A stretch of DNA of 64,000 nt from Clostridium carboxidivorans P7 (GTDB taxonomy: Bacteria > Bacillota > Clostridia > Clostridiales > Clostridiaceae): NCBI RefSeq assembly GCF_001038625.1, contig NZ_CP011803.1, positions 744,001 through 808,000 on the forward strand, written 5' to 3'. Numbering within the stretch: position 1 is the stretch's first letter; each line of letters starts with the position of its first letter. Both the position numbers and the translations under genes were made by a program. The notes under the pieces were generated by a model that saw nothing but the letters and a program-made list of their open reading frames with translations, made no database searches and had not been told where the DNA came from. This document shows, piece by piece, positions 36,980-45,931 of this stretch.

Positions 36980-37666
36980 GTGAAACAGGTTTTAATAATT
37001 GAAGATGATAATAATATTGCAGCTTTAGAGAGAGATTATCTTCAATTGAATGGATATAAGGTGGATATAGAACAGGATGGAATATCAGGATTAAAAAGGG
37101 CTTTACTTGGTGTTTATGATGTAGTTGTAGTAGATTTAATGCTTCCTGGTAAAGATGGATATGAAATAGTAAAAGCAATTAGAGATAAATTTGAAATTCC
37201 CATTATAATTGTATCAGCTAAAAATGAAGATATAGATAAAATAAGAGGTTTAGGCTTTGGTGCAGATGATTATTTAACCAAGCCTTTTAGTCCAGCAGAA
37301 TTAGTTGCAAGAATAAGATCTCACATTATGAGATATGAACGTCTATCAGGTAAAAAGGTTACTTTAGAGATTATCAGTCATAAGGCTATGGAAATTCAAA
37401 CAGATTCTCATAAAGTATTTGTAAATGGCAAGGAAATTTTTCTAACAACTAAAGAATATGAATTATTGGTATTCTTAGCGTCAAACCCTAATATAGTTTT
37501 CACAAAGGATCAAATATTTAGCAGCATTTGGGGAGAAGATTATTGTGGGGATACAGCTACTGTAGCAGTACATATACAAAAACTTAGAAAGAAGATAGAA
37601 AAAGACTCTGGAAATCCTGAGTATATTGAAACTATATGGGGTACAGGATACAGATTTAATTCTTAA
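36980..37666 (+). CDS. OmpR/PhoB family response regulator
   Basis: 228 residues from a GTG start with AAGGAGAG upstream. Receiver domain with EDD near residues 8-10, phosphoacceptor Asp52 (VVDLMLPG), Thr/Ser in VSAK and Lys in TKPF. The C-terminal winged helix includes TTKEYELLVFLASNP and DTATVAVHIQKLRKKIE. Cognate partner of the His-rich kinase 30 bp upstream. Its likely targets include its own operon, where 11-bp-phased repeats are visible. Confidence 0.94.
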   Translation: MKQVLIIEDDNNIAALERDYLQLNGYKVDIEQDGISGLKRALLGVYDVVVVDLMLPGKDGYEIVKAIRDKFEIPIIIVSAKNEDIDKIRGLGFGADDYLTKPFSPAELVARIRSHIMRYERLSGKKVTLEIISHKAMEIQTDSHKVFVNGKEIFLTTKEYELLVFLASNPNIVFTKDQIFSSIWGEDYCGDTATVAVHIQKLRKKIEKDSGNPEYIETIWGTGYRFNS

Positions 37667-37811
37667 TATTAAATAAATATAAGCTTTATTTAACTTTTAA
37701 TTATAAAAAGCTTGCATTATATAGTATAATGTGTTATTCTTATCAAGAACTTAAATTGGTAGTAAATAATTTAACACAAATATATTTCAATGAGTACTTA
37801 TAATAATATAG

Positions 37812-37878
37812 TATAATGATATCGAAATTTTATTAGTGGATTATTACAATGAATTTAGGAATAATAAAATTTCGGAGG
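37812..37878 (+). promoter_or_regulatory. Cold-shock gene promoter and 5'-UTR hairpin touching the SD
   Basis: TATAAT at 37812-37817 predicts a transcript starting near 37823. From that point a perfect 13-bp inverted repeat (37823-37835 with 37862-37874, 26-nt loop) forms, and its 3' arm ends on the first G of the GGAGG Shine-Dalgarno (37874-37878). This could give temperature-dependent access to the ribosome binding site. Confidence 0.55.
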
Positions 37879-37886
37879 TACGCATT

Positions 37887-38084
37887 ATGAATGGTACAGT
37901 AAAATGGTTTAATGGAGAAAAAGGATTTGGATTTATAACAGGAGAAGATGGTAAAGATGTTTTTGTACATTTTTCTCAAATAAAATCAGAAGGTTATAAG
38001 TCACTTGAAGAAGGTCAGGAAGTTTCTTTTGATGCAGTTAAAGGACCAAAAGGACTACAAGCAGAAAATGTTACAATTCTTTAA
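37887..38084 (+). CDS. Cold shock protein, CspA family
   Basis: 65 residues, a single OB-fold cold-shock domain. RNP1-like KGFGFI and RNP2-like VFVHFS are present, with the N-terminal [13 protein letters not shown] typical of the family. It binds single-stranded RNA/DNA and acts as an RNA chaperone. The ATG at 37887 follows GGAGG; the longer frame upstream is leader RNA that folds into the 13-bp hairpin. Own promoter and terminator, so monocistronic. Confidence 0.97.
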   Translation: MNGTVKWFNGEKGFGFITGEDGKDVFVHFSQIKSEGYKSLEEGQEVSFDAVKGPKGLQAENVTIL

Positions 38085-38098
38085 TTAGTGAATGTTTT

Positions 38099-38134
38099 AC
38101 CCCTCGAATAGTTATTCTATTTGAGGGGTTTTTA
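38099..38134 (+). terminator. Intrinsic terminator of the cold-shock gene
   Basis: A 13-bp stem (38099-38111 with 38117-38129, one mismatch, ACCCCT/AGGGGT base) followed by TTTTT. Confidence 0.9.
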
Positions 38135-38191
38135 GTTGTTTATAATTTGTATTACATAATATGTTAATATTTTCGAGGTGAGGTGATAGTA

Positions 38192-38302
38192 ATGTACGAG
38201 TTAGTAAAATATGGTTCTGTCATAGTATGTATGATAATAATAGCAGCTGCTGTATATCAAGTTGCAACAGGAAAAGCTAAATTTCAGCAAAAGAAAAAAT
38301 AA
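38192..38302 (+). CDS. Small single-pass membrane protein, 36 residues
   Basis: ATG at 38192 with GAGGTGAGGTGA upstream. The peptide has one hydrophobic helix (VIVCMIIIAAAVYQVA, residues about 10-25) and a positively charged tail (KFQQKKK), consistent with a Nin-Cout small membrane protein. It lies 35 bp before the hypothetical gene at 38338 and may be co-transcribed. No family recognised. Confidence 0.55.
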   Translation: MYELVKYGSVIVCMIIIAAAVYQVATGKAKFQQKKK

Positions 38303-38337
38303 TTGAAAAGGTAATTATTATATTGAGGAGATAAATT

Positions 38338-39042
38338 ATGAAAATACCAAAAGAGTGGGAGAATGTACTAGAAGAAAATCAAGAAATAAAAGAAATGTTT
38401 TTAGAACAGGAGAATATGGACATATATGATGATGAACCAGTACCCCCATTTTTCTTTCATTACTTTAGACCTAATAAATATGATAAGTTGAAGGAATTTT
38501 TTGTACCATTTTCACATGGCGAAGAAATGTTTAAAAGATTAAAATTGATTTATGATATAACTGCAGATGAATATGAAAAAGAAGATGGAACAATAGCTGG
38601 TTATTTTATTCCTAAAAAGAATATTATGATATCTAGATCAGAACTTGAAAACATTGCATTAAAATATGCAGAAGGTATTAATGAAATATTAACAGATTTG
38701 GAAGAGACAAGCCTTATTGATTGTGATAATCTTGAAATTAGAATAATGGATAAAAGAGAATTTGAAGATAAATACGATTATTATGAGATACTAAATTGTG
38801 ATTTGTATGATATGCAAGGTGATTGGTTTAGAGACTTAGAGGAAGAAGCTTCAGAAAATCCACTTATCTTATTTAGTGAATCCTTGTATAATATTGCTTG
38901 TGATTATGATTTAGCAAGATATGTTATGTGGCCACTAATGGAGAAAAATGATATAAAGGATCCCTATGAAGCTTATTTTAGCTTGTGGAAATATGGATAC
39001 CGACCAATGTTTGTAAATGATAAATTACTAATACTTTGTTGA
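38338..39042 (+). CDS. Hypothetical acidic protein
   Basis: 234 residues, strongly acidic (for example DIYDDEPVPP and DWFRDLEEEASE), no signal peptide or TM segment. TTGAGGAGATAAATT gives a good ribosome binding site. I do not recognise a family. The neighbourhood holds two SUKH-type proteins that are also acidic and cytoplasmic, so an orphan immunity-like role is a weak guess. The 3' end overlaps the end of the convergent SUKH pseudogene by about 15 bp. Confidence 0.65.
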   Translation: MKIPKEWENVLEENQEIKEMFLEQENMDIYDDEPVPPFFFHYFRPNKYDKLKEFFVPFSHGEEMFKRLKLIYDITADEYEKEDGTIAGYFIPKKNIMISRSELENIALKYAEGINEILTDLEETSLIDCDNLEIRIMDKREFEDKYDYYEILNCDLYDMQGDWFRDLEEEASENPLILFSESLYNIACDYDLARYVMWPLMEKNDIKDPYEAYFSLWKYGYRPMFVNDKLLILC

Positions 39043-39488
39043 GATTTCAGTAAGCCATTTTTCATACCATTCCATAAATGTAAGACCAGTAAAAAAAGGT
39101 CTTAATTCAGGTTCTACATTCCAGTCCATGTAAACAATCTGTCCTCGTCACCCATTGCATAATCCCACATAGCGTCAGTCAATCCTACATCAATAAAAGC
39201 TTTCTTGGACATACAATACTTCTCATTTTCCATTATATCTTCTAATGGAAAAATTCCGTAATCTGGACCTGCTCCACCATTACCAATCTTTGTTAGGAAG
39301 AAACGATATTCTTCTGGTAGTATAATTTGATGTTCTTTTTCGAAGTTTTTTACTTGTTCTTCGGAAATAATAGGATTTAATTTATATTGATGGTTACGTG
39401 AACCAAATATCTTTCTTTCAGCATCATAGTCTGATGCCTTATTTAGTAAATCTTTAATATAATCTGCATATTTATCATCTAAAATCAT
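39028..39488 (-). pseudogene. SMI1/KNR4 (SUKH) family gene broken by one frameshift
   Basis: The ATG at 39488 follows GAGGGAG and starts a SUKH protein (INPI-like NPIISEEQVKNFEKEH, LPEEYRFFLTKIGNGGAGPDYGIFPL). The frame ends early at 39114, but the neighbouring frame continues with QIVYMDWNVEPELRPFF and GLTFMEWYEKWLTEIS up to TAG at 39028-39030, exactly the expected SUKH C-terminus. One base is missing near GACGAGGACAG (about 39150). SUKH proteins often neutralise nuclease toxins. It could be a real pseudogene or a sequencing error. Confidence 0.8.
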
Positions 39489-39727
39489 GTATATAACTCC
39501 CTCTTTTCTAACAAGAATTACCTCTATCATAGCATATGATTGTACTTCAAGACAGACCAACTTATAAATTGCTTCTTATAATCAGAGAATTTATCACTGC
39601 CTTCAAAATATAAATCACCAGATTATGCTATAATACTTTTATTGATTAAGTTGTAACTGTAAATTAATGTGACATATAAATTATTTATATAATAAAAAGA
39701 TAAATAAGAATTTGAGGAGAGATAAGG

Positions 39728-40405
39728 ATGAATAAAATATTAGTTGTAGAGGATGATCCTAAAATTAATAAAATGGTACAAACCTTATTGAGAAAAAATG
39801 AATATGAAGTAGTAGCTGCGTTTTCTGGTACAGAGGCGCTTTTATTATTAGAAAAAGAGTCTTTTGATTTAATTTTATTGGACTTAATGCTGCCAGGATT
39901 AAGTGGGGAAGAAATTTTAGCGAAGATTAACGAAGAGTTCCAAATTCCTATTATATGTGTATCAGCAAAAGATGATTTAGGCACTAAACTTGAATTGATT
40001 CGAGACGGGGCAGATGATTACATAACAAAGCCATTTAACAATGAAGAATTAATTGTTCGGATAGGTGCGGTATTAAGAAGAATGAATAAGGGTAGAACCA
40101 TAGATAAAAGCAACATATTCGGATTTAAAGATTTAATTTTAGATAGTGAAAATCATATTGTAACTATTAATGATGAGCCTATTGAACTTACTGTAAAAGA
40201 ATATAGTATATTAGAATTATTAATTAGTAGTCCCAGGAAAGTATTTACCAAACAGAATATATTTGAGAGTGTTTGGTCTGAAGAATATATTATGGATGAA
40301 AGAGTGGTAACAGTACATGTTAGTAATTTACGTAATAAATTGAAACATGGAGAAGAATACATAAAAACAGTTTGGGGAATAGGATATAAAATGCAAGACA
40401 ATTAA
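39728..40405 (+). CDS. OmpR family response regulator of an ABC module
   Basis: 225 residues. Receiver with EDD at residues 8-10, Asp52 (LLDLMLPG), VSAK and TKPF; winged helix with LTVKEYSILELLIS and ERVVTVHVSNLRNKLK. It opens a four-gene set (regulator, ABC ATPase, permease, kinase) of the type that senses and resists lantibiotics or bacitracin. Ribosome binding site GAGGAGAG. A short gap of 114 bp to the ATPase may hold a regulated promoter. Confidence 0.93.
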   Translation: MNKILVVEDDPKINKMVQTLLRKNEYEVVAAFSGTEALLLLEKESFDLILLDLMLPGLSGEEILAKINEEFQIPIICVSAKDDLGTKLELIRDGADDYITKPFNNEELIVRIGAVLRRMNKGRTIDKSNIFGFKDLILDSENHIVTINDEPIELTVKEYSILELLISSPRKVFTKQNIFESVWSEEYIMDERVVTVHVSNLRNKLKHGEEYIKTVWGIGYKMQDN

Positions 40406-40519
40406 TTCATAAAACTTGATACTTTCTTGATAAATTCTAAATTCTATTTTAATACCTTTCATTTATTATTTAAATGTAGCATTAAACAATGCTTTTATAG
40501 GAAGTAGGAGGTAAAATAT

Positions 40520-41419
40520 ATGAGTTTAGTATTACAAACTAATGATTTAATTAAAAGATACGGAAAACAAATAGCTGTAAATAAAGTTAATCTTAATATT
40601 AAGAAGGGCGATATTTACGGTTTAATAGGAAAAAATGGTGCAGGTAAAACAACAATCATGAAAATTGCTTGTGGATTGATTTATAAGGATCAGGGTGATA
40701 TTCAACTGTTTGAAAGTAGCAATTTAGAAAAAGCCAGGAAAAGAATAGGATGTGTTATTGAACAGCCAGCACTTTATCCTAACATGACAGCAAGAGAAAA
40801 CCTGATTTATTATGATAAGCTACTTGGTATTACAGACTATGGTAATGTGGATGAGGTTCTAGGTTTGGTTGGTTTACAAAATACGGGTAAAAAGAAAACT
40901 AAAGCTTTTTCTCTTGGCATGAAACAGCGTTTATCCATTGCAATTTCCTTATTAGGTAATCCTGATTTTCTTATTCTAGACGAGCCCATTAATGGATTAG
41001 ATCCCTCTGGTATCAAAGAGGTTAGAGAATTACTATTAAAACTAAATAGTGAAAATGAAATTACTATTTTAATTTCCTCTCATATTTTAGGAGAACTTAC
41101 TAAGATTGCAACAAAATATGGAGTAATAAATAAAGGGGTACTTATTGATGAATTTCAAGCAGTAGAATTGGAAGAACGCTGCAAAAAGTGTCTTACCATT
41201 GTGGTGAATAATTCTGAAAAAGCAGCCTACGTTTTAAAAAATAACATCAACAGCTCAGATTTTAAAGTATTTAATGAAGGAAAAATTTGCATTTATGATT
41301 ACTTGGATATACCAGAACAAATTAATAAAGAATTGGTTGAGAATGGTGTTTTAGTATCAAGGATTTGCTTGGAAGGCAATGATATAGAAGGATATTTTGT
41401 AAAGTTGATGGGAGGCTAA
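40520..41419 (+). CDS. ABC transporter ATP-binding protein, BcrA/lantibiotic-immunity type
   Basis: 299 residues. Walker A GKNGAGKTTIMK, signature FSLGMKQRLSIA (LSGGQ variant), Walker B FLILDEPINGLDPSG and switch His in SSHIL. The IKRYGKQIAVNKVNL start and the 80-residue C-terminal extension are typical of bacitracin- and lantibiotic-resistance ATPases. It pairs with the six-TM permease that follows 51 bp later. Probably removes an antimicrobial peptide from the membrane. Confidence 0.93.
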   Translation: MSLVLQTNDLIKRYGKQIAVNKVNLNIKKGDIYGLIGKNGAGKTTIMKIACGLIYKDQGDIQLFESSNLEKARKRIGCVIEQPALYPNMTARENLIYYDKLLGITDYGNVDEVLGLVGLQNTGKKKTKAFSLGMKQRLSIAISLLGNPDFLILDEPINGLDPSGIKEVRELLLKLNSENEITILISSHILGELTKIATKYGVINKGVLIDEFQAVELEERCKKCLTIVVNNSEKAAYVLKNNINSSDFKVFNEGKICIYDYLDIPEQINKELVENGVLVSRICLEGNDIEGYFVKLMGG

Positions 41420-41470
41420 GCAATTGATAATTGTTTAGGTCAGGATAAGGAATACAGGAGGGAATCAATA

Positions 41471-42229
41471 ATGATGAATGTAATTTTTAGTGAATTTTAT
41501 AAAATATTTAGAAGCAGGATTTTTCATGCTGTCTCAGTTATATTGTTAGCAATGAATGTTATTGCCTTTGTTTCTATATTTATAGAAAGATCAACTTCTC
41601 TTTCTACTGGGATAAAACATCAGATTTTGGAAACAGCAATTTCTAGCTATCAAAAATCCTATAGTGCAGATTTTATTTTCTATATGATCCTCATATTTGT
41701 GGCTTGTATAATTACTGCTGAATATTCTGGTGGGAATATACGACAAATGACTTGCCATGGAATAGCCAGATGGAAATTAGTTCTTGGACAATATATAGCT
41801 ATATCTTCTGTCATTACAATAATTCTATTAGGTTTTGGCATTTTAAATTTATTATCAACTATAATGCTATTTCAACTAGGACAAGTTAATTTGGCTGCAT
41901 TTATTCGAATGAATATTGGAATGGTTTGCATGTTTTGGGGTACTGCAGGAATTGGTACTTTTTTATCTTATCTATTAAAAAACGAAGGTATTACAATTAT
42001 AATTTCTATTTTGTTAGTGGCAAGCAGCAGTTTCATAGTAGGTCTGTTTACTTTGATAACAAAAAATGATACTTTTAAAAGGTATTCTCTTACAAATATG
42101 CGTAGTACCATAGTTAATTTAAATTCAAAACCAGAGGATGTTGTGAATTATTCAATTGCATTTTTGCTAATTGGAATAGTTACAATTTTTGGATCTGGTT
42201 TATTATTCTCAAAGAGAGATGTAGATTGA
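41471..42229 (+). CDS. ABC-2 type permease of the lantibiotic/bacitracin resistance module
   Basis: 252 residues with six TM helices; the N-terminal VIFSEFYKIFRSRIFHAVSV and CIITAEYSGGNIRQM are usual for BcrB/immunity permeases. GGAGGG precedes ATGATG; either Met may start. It has no large extracellular domain, unlike BceB. The stop is followed at once by the kinase gene. Works with the ATPase at 40520. Confidence 0.88.
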   Translation: MMNVIFSEFYKIFRSRIFHAVSVILLAMNVIAFVSIFIERSTSLSTGIKHQILETAISSYQKSYSADFIFYMILIFVACIITAEYSGGNIRQMTCHGIARWKLVLGQYIAISSVITIILLGFGILNLLSTIMLFQLGQVNLAAFIRMNIGMVCMFWGTAGIGTFLSYLLKNEGITIIISILLVASSSFIVGLFTLITKNDTFKRYSLTNMRSTIVNLNSKPEDVVNYSIAFLLIGIVTIFGSGLLFSKRDVD

Positions 42230-42250
42230 TTGACAAGTAAAGGAGGTAAT

Positions 42251-43153
42251 ATGGAAAGCATTTGGGTAGTTACAACTTTTTTGTTTATGTTTATCATACT
42301 TGTTTTTTATCATCTGTATTATCGCAGCAATATTAAGCATATTACGAAACAATTAAAGGAAATCATGAACCTAACAGATACAAATCAGTTACTGACAGTA
42401 GTAGCAAAACAAAAGGATATTACAAGTCTTGTTAATCAGCTTAATAATTTACTACGAGATATAAGGCTGTCCCGTATACTAATTAAAAGGCTAAACAAGA
42501 ATTTTAGGCAGAGTATAACTAATATTTCACATGATTTACGCACTCCGCTCACAACTGCTAGTGGGTACGTTCAAATGCTCCAGACAAGTGTTACAGAGAA
42601 AGAACACCAAGAGTACTTAGCAATAATATTAGAACGTCAAAATATGGTTAAGATGCTGCTGGAACAATTATTTGAGTATGTACGTATTGAATCAGGTGAG
42701 ATTACTTATGAACATGTGCTTATAGATGCAAAAAAAATTTTGGTAGATACACTTGCCATGTACTATGATGATTTTTATAAAAAGGGGCAAGAACCAACTG
42801 TTCATTTGCCAGAGAAACCGTGCATGATATTAGGGGATGAACAAGGAGTGAAAAGAATATTTTTAAATATTTTATTTAATGCAATTGTACATGGTAGGGG
42901 AGAATATTGCTTTGAAATTCAGGAATCAGATGACTATACATTTACTTTTTCTAATCTCAGTGAACCTATGAGCAAGGATGATCTAGATTATATATTTCAA
43001 CGTTTTTATACAAAGGATAAGTCTAGAAATAAAAACACTACAGGATTAGGCTTGGCAATAGCTAAAGAAATTACTAAACGGTTAAATGGAACAATAGAGG
43101 CTTTTTATAATAATGGCAAATTCTCAGTGTCTATTTCATTTAAATCTGCTTGA
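42251..43153 (+). CDS. Sensor histidine kinase of the lantibiotic/bacitracin module
   Basis: 300 residues from ATG 42251 with AAAGGAGG upstream (the TTG at 42230 lies before that site). One N-terminal TM helix (about 5-22), linker, H-box NISHDLRTPLT (His94), a short N-box (NILFNAIVHG) and G-box TTGLGLAIAKE. With a single TM and no sensor domain, it probably senses through the ABC transporter. Partner of the regulator at 39728. Last gene of the set. Confidence 0.9.
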   Translation: MESIWVVTTFLFMFIILVFYHLYYRSNIKHITKQLKEIMNLTDTNQLLTVVAKQKDITSLVNQLNNLLRDIRLSRILIKRLNKNFRQSITNISHDLRTPLTTASGYVQMLQTSVTEKEHQEYLAIILERQNMVKMLLEQLFEYVRIESGEITYEHVLIDAKKILVDTLAMYYDDFYKKGQEPTVHLPEKPCMILGDEQGVKRIFLNILFNAIVHGRGEYCFEIQESDDYTFTFSNLSEPMSKDDLDYIFQRFYTKDKSRNKNTTGLGLAIAKEITKRLNGTIEAFYNNGKFSVSISFKSA

Positions 43154-43328
43154 GCTTAATGCAGCTATAGTATGTATTCAAATAGCTGCTAAAGTATTGT
43201 TAATAAAGAATGGAAGTTTATCGCATAATGTATTTTAAGTCTCCTAGACTTGATTATAAAAATCTATAAGTGCTACAATTTATATATTGTAAATACATGT
43301 ATTAAGTAAGTAGAAAAGGAGACAAGTA

Positions 43329-44015
43329 ATGGAAAGCAAACAGTATAATTTAAACCCTTACGAATTGTTAAGTAAGTTATATAATAACAATGTTGAAGGA
43401 TTTTCAGAAGAAGAAATATCTGAAGCTGAAAAACGCTTGAATATAAAATTACCTAAGCCATTAAAAGAATATTATTTACATTATGGCAAATTAAGCATTA
43501 ACACCTGTTTACATAGAATTTTTTCCCCAGAGGAGCTTGATTTTTCTTATAATTATTTAATGGAAGAAGTAGAAGACGAAGATGAAGAAACTACATTGGA
43601 GAACTTGAAAAAAACAAAAAATTATTTATTGTTTTGGATAGAAAATCAGGGATGTTGGTATCAAGGAATAGATGTTGAAGATATAAAAAACGATAATCCA
43701 AAGGTTCATATAACAACTAACGATGATTTATTTGAATGGGATATTTGTTCCAATTCTTTTTATTCTCATATATTAAGCATGATATATGAACAACTAAGTG
43801 CCAGTGATTTAGAATATGAAGATATACCTAAAGAGGATATTGCAGCAATTTTAAAACAAAACGAAATTGATATAAAAAAATTGATACCTGCTGTAAAACC
43901 TTATGATTGTGTACATGTTGTTACTTGCTGGGATGAAGATAAGAAAAAGTTATTTTACTTTACAAGAGAAAAAGAAGAACTGCAAAGTTTAAATATTATA
44001 TCAGCTGAAGATTAA
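43329..44015 (+). CDS. SMI1/KNR4 (SUKH) family protein
   Basis: 228 residues. N-terminal SUKH pattern GFSEEEISEAEKRLNIKLP and LKEYYLHYGKLSIN, with a middle KNYLLFWIENQGCWYQGID motif as in SUKH proteins; the C-terminal part is less typical. Acidic, cytoplasmic. Members act as immunity proteins against polymorphic nuclease toxins, but no toxin gene lies nearby. Its own ribosome binding site is AAAAGGAGA. Second SUKH locus within 5 kb. Confidence 0.8.
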   Translation: MESKQYNLNPYELLSKLYNNNVEGFSEEEISEAEKRLNIKLPKPLKEYYLHYGKLSINTCLHRIFSPEELDFSYNYLMEEVEDEDEETTLENLKKTKNYLLFWIENQGCWYQGIDVEDIKNDNPKVHITTNDDLFEWDICSNSFYSHILSMIYEQLSASDLEYEDIPKEDIAAILKQNEIDIKKLIPAVKPYDCVHVVTCWDEDKKKLFYFTREKEELQSLNIISAED

Positions 44016-44141
44016 TGAATAATAAAGATACTTATATAAGTACAGTTTTTCCAGATATGTCTATAAACCTAGAAGATATATTTAAGTTCTAGGAATGCAT
44101 CTTCGCTAAAAAATTGTTAGCGTTTTATAGTTATCTTTTGC

Positions 44142-44187
44142 CAAGAAAACCTGGATAAGAGATTTCTACCCAGGTTTTCTTGTTAGT
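44142..44187. terminator. Terminator between SUKH and ABC genes
   Basis: A perfect 13-bp stem (44142-44154 with 44170-44182, 15-nt loop). It serves convergent transcripts. Confidence 0.75.
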
Positions 44188-44214
44188 AAGCCTCATTATT
44201 TAGCCTATATAACA

Positions 44215-44862
44215 TTATAAATCAAAAGATTCAAAAGCTTTAACTGATTTTTTATAAACCACATGTGTAAGAAAAGCATAAATTATTATTCCTGCTGCTA
44301 ATACAATTAACTTATAAGTAAGGTATTGTGGGTCTTTTGTATTCAGATAATCTCTTACAAATGGTACAACATGTGCACAAGTTTCCGCAATTACTATATA
44401 AACAGATATTGCAATAGTTGATTTTACAAAAGCAGTTCCTACCTTGTTAACGTCTTTGTAGTAAATTTTAAAGAAAATGTAGTTAAATAAGCCAAGCATT
44501 ATAAGTGAAATGCCAAACAAAGTAATATTTGCATTCATACCAACCTTATTACCAGGTACCGGCAGATTTTGGCGTATGATTGCAAAAGGTATTGCTATAA
44601 TTATCTGTGCTAGTTGCAGAAGAATTACAAAAGCAAAACGTGACTTTACAATATCTTTTTTAGCAATAGGAAGTGTTAGCGTATAAAAAACATCATTGTT
44701 TTCTCTGCCGTTCAAGCATGTGAAAAACACAGCTAATCCTGTATAAAAGAACACAACATAGTACGTATAGTTGGGTATGATAAGCATCATGGAAAGAATA
44801 AGAAAAATAGGTGCTGTAGGATGCATAGAAAGCAATAATTCTTTTCTTAAAAGATTTCTCAT
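44215..44862 (-). CDS. ABC-2 type permease
   Basis: 215 residues with six TM helices. MRNLLRKELLLSMHP and NGRENNDVFYTLTLPIAKKDIVKSRFA are typical of the small permeases paired with YtrB-like ATPases. The start overlaps the ATPase stop (TAATG). Third gene of an AbrB-ATPase-permease operon. Substrate unknown, possibly antibiotic or envelope-stress related. Confidence 0.85.
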   Translation of the reverse strand: MRNLLRKELLLSMHPTAPIFLILSMMLIIPNYTYYVVFFYTGLAVFFTCLNGRENNDVFYTLTLPIAKKDIVKSRFAFVILLQLAQIIIAIPFAIIRQNLPVPGNKVGMNANITLFGISLIMLGLFNYIFFKIYYKDVNKVGTAFVKSTIAISVYIVIAETCAHVVPFVRDYLNTKDPQYLTYKLIVLAAGIIIYAFLTHVVYKKSVKAFESFDL

Positions 44863-45704
44863 TATTCACTCTCCTTTTCAAGATGAACCATGATTGACTC
44901 TAAATCGGCATTTATATAATCTATACCTAAAGATGAAATATCCTTTGTTCTGATGAGTGCTGAAAAACCATTTTTGCTTCTTTTACAACCAATTAGGTTT
45001 GGTTGTAAATTTTCGGTTAATTGATTTTTTGTAAGTTCTAAAACCTTATAGCTATCTACAAATGATTTGATATCGGATTCAGCAAAAATCATACCGTTTT
45101 TAATATAAATGATGTTATCAGCACACTTATCAAGGTCAGAAGTGATGTGAGTTGAAAACAATATGGTAATTCCGTTGTCACAAAGTTCCATAAACACATC
45201 AAGCAAATCATCCCTTGAAATAGGGTCAAGTCCACTTGTAGGTTCATCAAGGATAAGTAGTTCTGCATTATGTGACAATGCAAGAGTTAGGGCATATTTG
45301 ACCTTCATGCCTGCTGATAACTGTTCAGGTGTTTTGTTTTCATCCAATTTGAACATAGTCATATATTTGGAATAGGCAGTATCATCCCATTTATCATAAA
45401 AGGATTTAGTAATAGATGTAATTGTTTTGATTTTCTTCTTTGAATAGTAATCAACTCCACCAGAAACAAAACCTACACGCTGTTTGATACCAAATTCATT
45501 GTCACAAAAGTTATTATCAAAAAATATAACCTCACCATTATCAGGATGCACAAAATTAAACAGTGATTTTAATGTTGTGGATTTGCCTGCTCCATTTCTG
45601 CCTATAAATCCTGTGATTTTTCCCTTTGCAAGAGAAAATGATACGTTTTTCAGCTCAAAAGCAGGGTATTTTTTACACAGATTTTTTACTTCAAGTACAC
45701 TCAT
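44862..45704 (-). CDS. ABC transporter ATP-binding protein, YtrB-like
   Basis: 280 residues. Walker A GRNGAGKSTTLK, signature LSAGMKVKYALTLAL, Walker B LLILDEPTSGLDP, switch His in STHIT. Overlaps the upstream AbrB-like gene by four bases (ATGA) and the downstream permease by one, so all three are translationally coupled. In most firmicutes such pairs are led by a GntR repressor; here the leader is AbrB-like. Confidence 0.92.
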   Translation of the reverse strand: MSVLEVKNLCKKYPAFELKNVSFSLAKGKITGFIGRNGAGKSTTLKSLFNFVHPDNGEVIFFDNNFCDNEFGIKQRVGFVSGGVDYYSKKKIKTITSITKSFYDKWDDTAYSKYMTMFKLDENKTPEQLSAGMKVKYALTLALSHNAELLILDEPTSGLDPISRDDLLDVFMELCDNGITILFSTHITSDLDKCADNIIYIKNGMIFAESDIKSFVDSYKVLELTKNQLTENLQPNLIGCKRSKNGFSALIRTKDISSLGIDYINADLESIMVHLEKESE

Positions 45705-45931
45705 TTTTCACTATCATCTCTTTTCGGAAGATCTTCGTTAAAAATTGTTTCGGCCAGTTTTGTAAACATTGATTTTGGAGGGATAGCAATCCCTTTCTCC
45801 TCATCACCAAGAACTATAATAGTATCTCCGGGCTTGATGTCAAAAATATCTCTGGCTTCTTTAGGAATAACAAATTGTCCTTTTTCACCGATTTTTACTG
45901 TCCATGCATATTTGCCATTTGGATGTTTCAT
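45701..45931 (-). CDS. AbrB/SpoVT-type regulator leading the ABC operon
   Basis: 76 residues from ATG 45931 with AAAGGAG upstream. SpoVT/AbrB swapped-hairpin domain: KIGEKGQFVIPKEARDIFDIKPGDTIIVLGD. The longer frame starts before the ribosome binding site. Such small regulators bind promoter DNA as dimers; it probably controls its own ABC operon. There is no toxin gene beside it, so an antitoxin role is unlikely. Confidence 0.85.
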   Translation of the reverse strand: MKHPNGKYAWTVKIGEKGQFVIPKEARDIFDIKPGDTIIVLGDEEKGIAIPPKSMFTKLAETIFNEDLPKRDDSEK

